From: JALHVH01 sp964544265
GTDB lineage: Bacteria > Acidobacteriota > Aminicenantia > Aminicenantales > Saccharicenantaceae
Assembly: GCA_964544265.1 (NCBI GenBank)
Contig: CAZJBD010000002.1
Location: forward strand, 1 to 64,000
DNA: 64,000 nucleotides
Reading direction: 5' to 3'
Shown here: piece after piece, positions 17,379-24,971 of the stretch
Layout: each line of letters opens with the position of its first letter
How positions within the stretch are numbered: the stretch's first letter is position 1
The notes under the pieces: generated by a model
The model's input: only the letters and a program-made list of their open reading frames with translations
Told to the model about the DNA's origin: nothing
Databases searched by the model: none
Made by a program: the position numbers and the translations under genes

Positions 17379-18763
17379 TGGACGAGAATCTTTACAAAGG
17401 ATATAAGGGGCGGGCTCTGGATGTCCTTAAGAGTTTCCATGCCCAGGTCTGGAGCGACGTCAAGATCACAACTGACAGAGGGGAGTTTGTGGGCATCATC
17501 CTGCCTCGCTCCGAAACGGCCGACCCCCTGCACATCATCCTTAAGCTCAAGTCCGGATACAACGTCGGCATTCTTGCCGACAGCATTACAGCGATCGATA
17601 TCCAGGGACGGAAGGAAGCTCATTACAAGATCCCGGAAAAAGAATTCCCTTACGATCCGAAAAAACCGCGAGTCAAGCTCCTGGGAACGGGAGGGACGAT
17701 CGCCAGCCGGCTCGACTACCGAACGGGCGCAGTCATCCCGGCTTTCTCGCCGGGCGAGTTGTATGGTTCTGTGCCGGAGCTGGCCGATATCTGCAACCTG
17801 GAGACCGAGAAGCTTTACGGCGTATTCAGCGAGAACATGGGGCCCGAGCAATGGCGGGGGACGGCCGAAGCCATCGGAAGGGAAATCGCCAAGGGTGTCC
17901 AGGGCATCGTCATCGGCCACGGCACGGACACCATGCACCACACGGCGGCCATCCTATCCTTCATGGTCCAGAACTCGCCCGTGCCCATTGTCATGGTCGG
18001 GTCCCAACGATCGAGCGATCGGCCCTCCTCGGACGCAGCCCTCAACCTGATGTACAGCGTCAGGGCCGCCGCCGAGAGCGACATCGCCGAGGTCATGGTC
18101 TGCATGTTCGGGCCGACATCGGACCTCTACGGACTGCTGCACCGGGGGACCCGCGTTCGCAAGATGCACTCGAGCTACCGGTCCACGTTCCGGACGATTG
18201 GCGACATCCCCATCGCCATGGTCAGCCGGGAGAAGATCACGCTTCTGCGTCAGGACTACCGGAGGAGGCGCGATGAAAAAGATGTCGTCATCAACACGGC
18301 CTTCGAAGAGAGGGTCAGCATCGTTTATTACTACCCGAACATGAAGCCGGACATCCTCGACTCTCTCATCGACAACGGTTACCGGGGGATCATCATCGCG
18401 GGGACCGGCCTGGGGCACGTTAACAAGCCGCTCTACCCGGCGCTCAAGAGGGCCAGGGACAAAGGCATCGCTGTTTTCATGACGGTTCAAACCCTTTGGG
18501 GGTATGTCCAGATGTACGTATATGATACAGGACGGGACATGATGGAGTTAGGGGTTATCCCCGCGGCCAACATGCTTCCCGAGGTCGCTTATGTCAAATT
18601 GGGCTGGACTTTGGGACAGACCGCGGATTATGAGGAGATTAAGAGGATCATGCTGACGCCCATAGCGGGCGAGATCACGGAGAGGGAGCCGTCGAATGGC
18701 TATCTCATTCTCCAGGGCGGCATCCCCGAGGTTGAGGAGTTCATCTCAAAATTCAAGAAATAA
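17378..18763 (+). CDS. gatD: Glu-tRNA(Gln) amidotransferase subunit D (asparaginase-like, archaeal type)
   Basis: 461 residues; the ATG shares its A with the gatE stop, so the two are coupled. Residues 1-85 are the small beta-barrel domain that separates GatD from plain L-asparaginases (SDVKITTDRGEFVGIILPR). The asparaginase domain follows, with the first catalytic Thr in LGTGGTIAS (T104/T107 region) and the T-D pair in GHGTDTMHHT (T183, D184), and SQRSSDRPSSD downstream. It hydrolyses glutamine (or asparagine) to supply ammonia to GatE for tRNA-dependent Gln synthesis. The tight gatE-gatD order confirms the assignment over a free asparaginase. GatDE is textbook archaeal, making this bacterial pair notable. 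Confidence 0.92.
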   Translation: MDENLYKGYKGRALDVLKSFHAQVWSDVKITTDRGEFVGIILPRSETADPLHIILKLKSGYNVGILADSITAIDIQGRKEAHYKIPEKEFPYDPKKPRVKLLGTGGTIASRLDYRTGAVIPAFSPGELYGSVPELADICNLETEKLYGVFSENMGPEQWRGTAEAIGREIAKGVQGIVIGHGTDTMHHTAAILSFMVQNSPVPIVMVGSQRSSDRPSSDAALNLMYSVRAAAESDIAEVMVCMFGPTSDLYGLLHRGTRVRKMHSSYRSTFRTIGDIPIAMVSREKITLLRQDYRRRRDEKDVVINTAFEERVSIVYYYPNMKPDILDSLIDNGYRGIIIAGTGLGHVNKPLYPALKRARDKGIAVFMTVQTLWGYVQMYVYDTGRDMMELGVIPAANMLPEVAYVKLGWTLGQTADYEEIKRIMLTPIAGEITEREPSNGYLILQGGIPEVEEFISKFKK

Positions 18764-18773
18764 GGTTGAACGA

Positions 18774-19991
18774 ATGGCCGAAAACAAATTGGAAATCCAA
18801 GCGTTCCTTGACAAATTATCGGCCGCGGCCCGTGAGCGGATAAGCCCCCTAAAAAGCAGGGTCATCCGGAAGGCCTACGGCGTCCTCAGCTATGACTACA
18901 TCGTGCCGAACGGGGTTTACGAAGAGCTCTGGGACTGGGACGCGTTCTTTGTCGGCCTGCACCTCATATCCGAAGACCGGAACGACGGAATCTATCTTAA
19001 GAACTGGTGCCTCAATTTCCTTGCCTGCACGGAGCCGGACGGACACACGCCGGGCGGGATCCGTCCCTGGGCCGGCCGCGACGCCCGCCTCTATCACATC
19101 AAGCCGCTCATGGGGCAAGCGGCGTTCTATGCTTCACGATCGCTCGGCGACTTCGAATGGGTCAGGCCCGTCTGGGAAAAGATGAAAGCCTGTGTCCTTT
19201 ACCGGGAGCGCAGGATGAGCGACCCGGGGACGGGTTTGGTCAAGTGGTGGGACAGCATGGAGTCGGGGGCCGACAACAATCCGGCCCTGGTCCGCCGCTA
19301 CCATAACAGCGTCGCCGGGGCCGACGTCAACGCCTTCATGGTCCTCGATTACCGGTCCATGGCGCTGGTCGCCGAAAAAATTGGCCGAAGCGACGATGCC
19401 GGAGCGTTCCGAGAACGGGTCCGCCGGCTCGTTGACGCCGTCAACGCCCATCTCTGGGACGAAGAGGATTCAACGTATTATAATTACGACGGCGTCGAAA
19501 AACGGTCCGTCCGTTGCATCACCTACAGCAATCTGCTTCCATTGTGGGCGCGGCTTGCGCCTCTGGAGCGGGGTAGGGCCATGATCGAACGTTACGTGCT
19601 CGATTCAGGCAAGCTCTGGTCGCCTTTCGGCATCCGATCCGTGGCCGCCGATGAGCCGTCCTATAACAACGAGAACGTGATCAAGCCTTACTCCAACTGG
19701 CAGGGGCCCATCTGGCCGCACGCCAACTGGATGTTCATGCACGCCCTCATCCATTATGGCTATCCCAAGCCTGCCGTGGAGGTTGCCGAGCGGGTCACCC
19801 GGCTGTGCTTGGACGACCTGGCCCGCAATGGGATGATGCATGAAAACTACCATGCGGATACGGGAGCTCCCCTGGCCGCCCCCGATTTTATCAGTTGGAA
19901 CCTCCTCGTGGCCCAGATGATCGAGGAAGCCAGGACGGGGATTTTCCTGCCCGATCCTGACCAGTCCCTATGGCGGGAGAGCTCCCTGTAG
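18774..19991 (+). CDS. GH63-type glycoside hydrolase (mannosyl-/glucosylglycerate hydrolase-like)
   Basis: 405 residues from the ATG at 18774, ten bases after the gatD stop. The (alpha/alpha)6 barrel signatures are clear: WDWDAFFVGL (53-62), KWWDSMESGADNNP with D167 as probable general acid, NWQGPIWPHANW (307-318) and MMHENYHADTG with E356 as probable base. Compact GH63 enzymes of this length and motif set include mannosylglycerate and glucosylglycerate hydrolases, which recycle compatible solutes; trehalase-like or glucosidase activity is possible. It is cytoplasmic (no signal peptide). Sharing a transcript with gatDE has no obvious functional reason. Confidence 0.8.
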   Translation: MAENKLEIQAFLDKLSAAARERISPLKSRVIRKAYGVLSYDYIVPNGVYEELWDWDAFFVGLHLISEDRNDGIYLKNWCLNFLACTEPDGHTPGGIRPWAGRDARLYHIKPLMGQAAFYASRSLGDFEWVRPVWEKMKACVLYRERRMSDPGTGLVKWWDSMESGADNNPALVRRYHNSVAGADVNAFMVLDYRSMALVAEKIGRSDDAGAFRERVRRLVDAVNAHLWDEEDSTYYNYDGVEKRSVRCITYSNLLPLWARLAPLERGRAMIERYVLDSGKLWSPFGIRSVAADEPSYNNENVIKPYSNWQGPIWPHANWMFMHALIHYGYPKPAVEVAERVTRLCLDDLARNGMMHENYHADTGAPLAAPDFISWNLLVAQMIEEARTGIFLPDPDQSLWRESSL

Positions 19992-20131
19992 GACTTGCCT
20001 TTTTCCCCATCTTTTGGTAGAAAATACTTCCTCTCTGGAACCCCTTCTTCCGGAATGCCGGGGGATTATAAAGCCGGAGATTCAATAAGTAAGACGAGCG
20101 ATAAACGGCGAATGAAGGATCGGAGGTCATT

Positions 20132-21424
20132 ATGGGCATGACGATGGTCGAAAAAATCCTGGCCGGGGCGACTCACAGGCCTTTCGTCAAGGCCGGGGAC
20201 GTGGTCGAGCCCGAGGTGGGCATGGCCATGTCCCACGAGAATGCGGCCCTGGTCATCAACCAGTTCCGCGAGGTTTTTAAGGATACGGGAAAAGAGGCGA
20301 AGGTCTGGGATCCCTCCAGGATCGCCATCATCTTCGACCATCGGGTTCCCGCCGAGAGCTCCAAAACCGCCACGAACCAAAAAAGGATCCGTGAGTTCGT
20401 CGCGGCCCAGGGTATCACGAAGTTTCATGACATCCGCGGAGACGAGGGCGGCATCTGCCACCAGATCCTGCCGGAAAGCGGCTATGTTCTTCCGGGCAAG
20501 GTCGTGGTCGGCACGGACAGCCACACGACGAGCCACGGCGCCCTGGGCGCTTTTGCCTTCGGCATCGGGGCAACGGAGATGGCCTCCGTCTGGGCGTTGG
20601 GCGTCGTCCTGAATGTCGAGGTTCCCCTGACCATCAAGGTCGTCGCCAAGGGCCGTTTCCCGAAATACGTCATGCCCAAGGATTTCATCCTCCACTTGAT
20701 AGGGAAGATTTCGGCCGAAGGGGCGAACTTCAAAGTCCTCGAGTTCCACGGCCCGGCGTTTAAGAACATGCCCACGTCCGGACGGCTTACGGTCTGCAAT
20801 ATGTCCGTCGAGGCGGGAGCAACCTCGGGCATCGTTCCCCCGGACGAAGAGACGCTTCGCTATCTCAGGGAAGAGGCGAAAGTCAAAGGGAAAATCGAGG
20901 TTTTCGGCCCCGATCCGGATGCGTCCTATGACAAAGTTATCGAGATCGACGTCTCCAAGCTCGAACCCCAGGTTGCCTGTCCGCATACCGTAGACAATGT
21001 CAAGCCTGTCCGCAAGGTCGTTGGTATTAAGATCAACCAGGTTGTCATAGGCTCCTGCACCAACGGCCGGCTTGACGACCTGGCTGTTGCGGCGAAAATC
21101 GTCAAGGGCAAAAAGGTCGCCCGCGGGACGCGCATGCTCGTTTTCCCGGCCTCTTACAAGATATACAAGCAGGCGCTTAACGCCGGATACCTTGCCGACT
21201 TCATCAAGGCTGGAGCCGTGGTCATGAACCCCGGCTGCGGGCCTTGCCTGGGCGTCCATCAGGGGGCCCTGGGAGATGGAGAAGTCGCCCTGGCGACGAC
21301 GAATAGGAACTTCAAGGGCCGGATGGGCAATCCCAACGCCGAAGTCTACCTCGCATCGCCGGCTGTGGCGGCCGCGAGCGCCCTTAAGGGCGTCATCACC
21401 GACCCCAGGAAAGGAGGAAGATGA
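20132..21424 (+). CDS. LeuC/homoaconitase-type hydro-lyase, large subunit
   Basis: 430 residues, typical of the short archaeal-type 3-isopropylmalate dehydratase/homoaconitase large subunit. The [4Fe-4S] ligands are C309 (IGSCTNGRLDDL), C369 and C372 (NPGCGPCLGVHQG). Other family motifs: DSHTTSHGALGAFAFGIGATE and EAGATSGIVPPD. With the small subunit immediately downstream it forms a two-subunit enzyme isomerising a 2-hydroxyacid by dehydration and rehydration. No leuA or leuB lies nearby, so the substrate (isopropylmalate, citramalate/methylmalate, homocitrate or another) is open. Starts after a clear GGAGG site. Confidence 0.85.
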   Translation: MGMTMVEKILAGATHRPFVKAGDVVEPEVGMAMSHENAALVINQFREVFKDTGKEAKVWDPSRIAIIFDHRVPAESSKTATNQKRIREFVAAQGITKFHDIRGDEGGICHQILPESGYVLPGKVVVGTDSHTTSHGALGAFAFGIGATEMASVWALGVVLNVEVPLTIKVVAKGRFPKYVMPKDFILHLIGKISAEGANFKVLEFHGPAFKNMPTSGRLTVCNMSVEAGATSGIVPPDEETLRYLREEAKVKGKIEVFGPDPDASYDKVIEIDVSKLEPQVACPHTVDNVKPVRKVVGIKINQVVIGSCTNGRLDDLAVAAKIVKGKKVARGTRMLVFPASYKIYKQALNAGYLADFIKAGAVVMNPGCGPCLGVHQGALGDGEVALATTNRNFKGRMGNPNAEVYLASPAVAAASALKGVITDPRKGGR

Positions 21425-21425
21425 C

Positions 21426-21917
21426 ATGGCCAAGGTGGTTTTAAAACTGGGCGACGACATTTCGACCGATATCATCTACCCCGGACGCTTCATGGCGACC
21501 GTACTTCCGAGCGAGACCCCCCAATTTGCCTTTGCCGACCATGCCGAGTTCAACGCCAGGCTCCGAAGGAAGGAAATCCTGGGAGGGAGCGTCATCGTGG
21601 CTGGCAAAAACTTCGGCTGCGGGTCTTCGCGTGAACAGGCCGCCTCGACCCTCAAAGGCTATGAGCTCGTGATCGTGGCCCGAAATTTCGCCCGGATTTT
21701 CCTGCAGAACTCGATTAACCTCGGCCTGCGCACGGTCGTTTGTCCCGATATCGAAACGTCGGAAGGGGACGAGCTCGAGTTCGCCGGAGACAAGGTCGTC
21801 AACACGACGACCGGCAAGGCGTTCGCGACTCTTCCCCTGCCGAAGGCCAGGCAGGCGATCATCGACGCCGGTGGGCTTATTGCCTACACCCGGCTGAGGA
21901 TCATGAAGAAGTCCTAA
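21426..21917 (+). CDS. LeuD/homoaconitase-type hydro-lyase, small subunit
   Basis: 163 residues; the ATG comes one base after the large-subunit stop and is preceded by AAAGGAGGAAG. The swivelling-domain signature GKNFGCGSSREQA is present, as is the DDISTDIIYPGR start typical of this class. The loop after the first strand, which in known relatives determines substrate (YLRT-like in homoaconitase, other sequences in IPM isomerase), reads F-M-A-T-V-L-P-S-E, matching neither well. Size is normal for this type (about 160-170). Forms the heteromeric enzyme with the preceding gene product. Confidence 0.85.
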   Translation: MAKVVLKLGDDISTDIIYPGRFMATVLPSETPQFAFADHAEFNARLRRKEILGGSVIVAGKNFGCGSSREQAASTLKGYELVIVARNFARIFLQNSINLGLRTVVCPDIETSEGDELEFAGDKVVNTTTGKAFATLPLPKARQAIIDAGGLIAYTRLRIMKKS

Positions 21918-21938
21918 ACGGCCGGGAATCATAAGCGC

Positions 21939-22742
21939 GTGTCCAAGGCGATCGCCGCGCTCCTCGCCTTCACGGCCTACGCGGTCCTCTCTGCGGGCAT
22001 GGTCCTTATGAAGAAGGGGATCGCCTGGATCGGGCACAAAGGTCCCAAGGACGAAGCTTGGCGGCGGGACCTTAGGACCTGGATCGCGGGATTCCTTCTG
22101 TCCAATCTTTACGTCGTCCCCAGTCTAATGGCCCTAAGCACGCTGACGCCCCATGTTGTGGCGGCCTTTGCAGGCTCCGGGGTTGTCGTCCTAATTCTTC
22201 TGGCCTCGGTCGTTCTCGGCGAGAAGCTTCACCGTTCGGATATCTTCTATACCGCCGCGGTTTTTCTGTCGATCGTCCTGCTTAACATTTACGAGCCTCC
22301 CCCGGGAAAGGGCTCCTTGAACATTCCCCTTCTTGTGGCCGCCTCAGCATTCCCTCTGTTTCTCTTCGCGATGGCTTTTGCCAAAGGCATATCCCGGCCG
22401 GCCAGGGCCGTGATGTTCGCCTCGATCTCGGGGACCTCGACGGGCATCATCATTGTCCTGATGAAGGCCCTGGTCGGGATCCATGGCTTCCGTATCGGCG
22501 AATACCTCCTTTCACCCTATGTTTATCTTTATCTGTTCTTTTCCCTGACGGCCTTTATTGCTCTCCAGCTCGCTTACAGGATCGAATCGATGATGCGGAC
22601 GGGCCCCGTTCAATACGGATCATCCATAGTCTACCCGGCCGTTTGCTCCGCCCTTGTTTTCGGAAACGTCGTTCGTCCAATTCAGATCGCGGCCCTGGCC
22701 GCGATCATCCTTGCGGTCGCGGGCATCTTACGGAAACACTGA
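21939..22742 (+). CDS. DMT-superfamily (EamA-like) membrane transporter
   Basis: 267 residues from a GTG start, 21 bases after the LeuD-type gene. Eight to nine hydrophobic helices in two halves, with the DMT-like end of a half in VVLILLASVVLGEKLHRSDI (G-E-x-L motif) and repeated near the C-terminus (SALVFGNVVRPIQIAALAAIILAVAGI). Members export or import small metabolites across the inner membrane. Co-transcription with the hydro-lyase suggests movement of a related amino acid or organic acid, but no substrate can be inferred. Convergent with the following MFS gene. Confidence 0.7.
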   Translation: MSKAIAALLAFTAYAVLSAGMVLMKKGIAWIGHKGPKDEAWRRDLRTWIAGFLLSNLYVVPSLMALSTLTPHVVAAFAGSGVVVLILLASVVLGEKLHRSDIFYTAAVFLSIVLLNIYEPPPGKGSLNIPLLVAASAFPLFLFAMAFAKGISRPARAVMFASISGTSTGIIIVLMKALVGIHGFRIGEYLLSPYVYLYLFFSLTAFIALQLAYRIESMMRTGPVQYGSSIVYPAVCSALVFGNVVRPIQIAALAAIILAVAGILRKH

Positions 22743-22763
22743 CGGGGAGGGATTGGGCGGACT

Positions 22764-24002
22764 CTATGGCTCGAGGGCCTTGCCGCGCGTCTCCGGGATT
22801 CCCAGCCACATCAAAGCCGCCATGAGGAATGCCGCCGAGGTCAGGAGGAAGGCCTTTCCGAAACCACGGGTTTGGGCGAGCGACCCCACCGCTAGGGGCG
22901 CAGCCGCCGAAACGATTCTCCCGATGTTGTAGGTGAGTCCCTGGGCCGTGGCCCGAATGCGGGTCGGGTAGAGCTCGGCCGTCAGAGCGCCGAAACCGGA
23001 AAAGTATCCGGTTCCGAAGAAGGCGACGAAAGGTCCGAGGACAAACAGGAGAAGGGGAGTGTGAACCGCGGAATAGAGCAGGACGAAACCCGACGCGGCC
23101 AGTACGAAAACGACATACGTCTTTTTCCTTCCGACCGCGTCGCTGATGTACCCGAAGGTGAGATAGCCCAGCCACATCCCGACCTGCATGAAGATGACGA
23201 GAGTTGACATGAGGCCGGGGCCGAGGCCAATCCCGCCTTGACTGCGGGGGAGGGAGAGATATCCCGGGATCCAAAGATTGAGCCCCCACCAAGCGAACAT
23301 GGTGAAAGCATTCATCAAGACCACGGCTACGGTGATGTGCATGAGTCGGCCTGAGAGACGCGGCTGTTGGGTTCCGTGCCTATCCCTTGCCTTGAGGTTC
23401 CTCTGCGTTTCCCAAATTTTCGGTTCCTGGACTTTGGCCCTGATCCAGAGCGTGCAAAGGGCGGGCAGGACGCCCACGAAAAACACGGCCCTCCAGCCCC
23501 ATCGAGGCAGGACGACGGCCGTGACCAGAGCGGCCGAGGCGTAGCCGACCGCCCAAAAACTCTGCATGAAGCCGAGCGCTTTGCCGCGGTGCTCGGCCGG
23601 CCAGGTCTCAGAGACAAGGGCGGCGCCGCTGGCCCATTCGCCGCCCATTCCCAACCCGAGACAGACCCGGAAAACGGCAAGCATTGGGACCGTCCGGGCG
23701 AGACCGCAGGCCGCTGTGAAAACGGAGTAGATCAGGATGCTGGCCCTGAGAGCCCGGGTCCGGCCGAAACGGTCGGCTATGATGCCGAAGACCATTCCGC
23801 CGGCCGCCGAAGCCAGAAGGGTTAGAGATCCTAGCATTCCGGCCGTGCTTTTAACCATATCGAGGTCCTTCATAAGGGCGGCGAGGACCATGGCGTAAAG
23901 CATGACATCGAAAGAATCTAGCATCCAGCCCAGGGAGGCGGCCACCAGCGATCGCCTCGAAACGGGGGAGGAATCCTTCCACCAAGCAAAGAAATGGGTC
24001 AT
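22764..24002 (-). CDS. MFS transporter (sugar/organic acid:proton symporter type)
   Basis: 412 residues if the ATG at 24002 is used (MTHFFAWWKD), which gives the usual short cytoplasmic N-terminus; the open frame extends 25 codons further upstream. Twelve hydrophobic helices. MFS signatures: D-S-F-D-V in helix 1 (LGWMLDSFDVMLYAM), the loop 2-3 motif GIIADRFGRTRALR, RVCLGLGMGGEWASG in helix 4-5, and PAEHRGKALG. The D-x-F-D and GMGGEW motifs place it with the aromatic-acid/sialate/metabolite:H+ symporters. Substrate unknown. Isolated leftward gene. Confidence 0.8.
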   Translation of the reverse strand: MTHFFAWWKDSSPVSRRSLVAASLGWMLDSFDVMLYAMVLAALMKDLDMVKSTAGMLGSLTLLASAAGGMVFGIIADRFGRTRALRASILIYSVFTAACGLARTVPMLAVFRVCLGLGMGGEWASGAALVSETWPAEHRGKALGFMQSFWAVGYASAALVTAVVLPRWGWRAVFFVGVLPALCTLWIRAKVQEPKIWETQRNLKARDRHGTQQPRLSGRLMHITVAVVLMNAFTMFAWWGLNLWIPGYLSLPRSQGGIGLGPGLMSTLVIFMQVGMWLGYLTFGYISDAVGRKKTYVVFVLAASGFVLLYSAVHTPLLLFVLGPFVAFFGTGYFSGFGALTAELYPTRIRATAQGLTYNIGRIVSAAAPLAVGSLAQTRGFGKAFLLTSAAFLMAALMWLGIPETRGKALEP

Positions 24003-24174
24003 TTTTATTCGGCCGTTGCTTTTATATGTCGGTCCGGCATCCTTGTCAATCGCCCGGCTGCGATAAGAATTCATCAAGCGGCCAATTTCCGCCGGCTGGA
24101 GTGCGGATTCTGCGTCTCCATGGAGCGATTAGCGATGGTCCTCGAAGCCGAATCGAACGCGAATCGAACAGCAT

Positions 24175-24204
24175 TTGACATCTTTAAAACTTTGAAGTTA
24201 CAAT
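24175..24204 (+). promoter_or_regulatory. Near-consensus sigma-70 promoter for the duplicated small genes
   Basis: TTGACA (24175-24180), 18-base spacer, TACAAT (24199-24204): the strongest promoter match I see in the window. Expected start near 24211, with AGGAGGGG and ATG at 24233 shortly after. Confidence 0.7.
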
Positions 24205-24232
24205 ACAACCATCCATCATAGGAGGGGAAAAA

Positions 24233-24568
24233 ATGGATTCTACGACCAACATTTACATTCTTCTCAAGAATCTCAAGCGTTTTGTCAACTATGTCCCGAT
24301 CAATCCGAAATCGCCTAAATACAAAGCTTGGGAAGAAGACCGGGCGGAGATGGGAAAGGCCATTTATGAAACCGAGAGAATTCTAAAGAAGCCAGGATAT
24401 CTTGAGGGACTCAATGTGTTCATTGGGCCGCTTAAAGATTGCGGAAAAGTTCCCTCGAGACAAGTGCTCGCACAGTCAGTTGCCAAATACGGAAGGGACC
24501 TCCAGAAAGTCGTGATGCAAAAGAATAAAATTTACAGCCGGCTGAAGCTTGCAGGAAAGAAGGGGTGA
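24233..24568 (+). CDS. Small hypothetical protein, paralogue 1 (possible radical SAM substrate)
   Basis: 111 residues; AGGAGGGG before the ATG and a near-consensus promoter upstream. No signal peptide or membrane segment; Lys-rich and probably helical in the second half. Residues 6-40 (IYILLKNLKRFVNYVPINPK, then YKAWEEDR) are almost repeated in the next gene, and both share a later V-F-I...D-C-x-K...R-Q pattern; the only Cys here lies in that motif. The stretch is visibly AT-richer than its surroundings, suggesting acquisition. I know no family. Position in front of a SPASM radical SAM enzyme makes a modified-peptide precursor one possibility; a regulatory or structural protein is equally open. 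Confidence 0.6.
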   Translation: MDSTTNIYILLKNLKRFVNYVPINPKSPKYKAWEEDRAEMGKAIYETERILKKPGYLEGLNVFIGPLKDCGKVPSRQVLAQSVAKYGRDLQKVVMQKNKIYSRLKLAGKKG

Positions 24569-24757
24569 CCATCCTTCGAAGTGCGGAGTTAAAATAAAAG
24601 CAAGTATTTGCCAAAGGGGGGAACAAATGAGACAAAAGAAATCCAAAACAGACATTTACGTTCTTCTCGGGAATCTCAAGCGTTTTGTCAACGATGTCCC
24701 GATCGACCCGAAATCTCCCACCAACTACAAAGCTTGGGAAAAAGACCGGAGGGAGAC
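24249..24757 (+). repeat. Tandem gene duplication: direct repeats 24249-24350 and 24652-24757
   Basis: About 100 bases encoding the conserved N-terminal segments of the two small proteins are repeated with few changes, including silent ones. The shared block starts at ACATTTAC and ends in the AAAGCTTGGGAA...GACCGG region; sequences outside it diverge. This looks like a fairly recent tandem duplication. Confidence 0.75.
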
Positions 24758-24890
24758 GAAAGATGCTCTTGATGAAGCCGAAGAGACGATAAGGAAACTG
24801 GATAATTTAGACGATCTAGGAGTGTTCATTAAAGATTGCAGAAAAATCCTGCCGAGACAAGCATCGCTCGACACGTACAAAAAAGTTTGA
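24627..24890 (+). CDS. Small hypothetical protein, paralogue 2 (possible radical SAM substrate)
   Basis: 87 residues from the ATG at 24627, behind an AAAGGGGGGAACA site. Nearly the same as the preceding protein over residues 9-43 (IYVLLGNLKRFVNDVPIDPK, then YKAWEKDR), and like it contains V-F-I-K-D-C-R-K...P-R-Q. It then ends about 10 residues later, whereas paralogue 1 has a ~30-residue Lys-rich tail. The single Cys and a short C-terminus are compatible with a RiPP-like leader plus core layout, but no cleavage motif or repeated core is visible. Next gene is a radical SAM/SPASM enzyme, 81 bases downstream on the same strand. Confidence 0.6.
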   Translation: MRQKKSKTDIYVLLGNLKRFVNDVPIDPKSPTNYKAWEKDRRETKDALDEAEETIRKLDNLDDLGVFIKDCRKILPRQASLDTYKKV

Positions 24891-24971
24891 CGAGAAAAAA
24901 GGTGCCGGACCAGTGTGAATCTGTCAGACCATCTGAGCCTATTAGGATGATGAGGTAGCAGCCCGTCGAAC

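Noticed and set aside
20066..21475. Long antisense frame over the LeuC/LeuD-type genes
   Set aside because: Shadow of a conserved gene pair; no start signals and low-complexity Arg/Gly-rich content.
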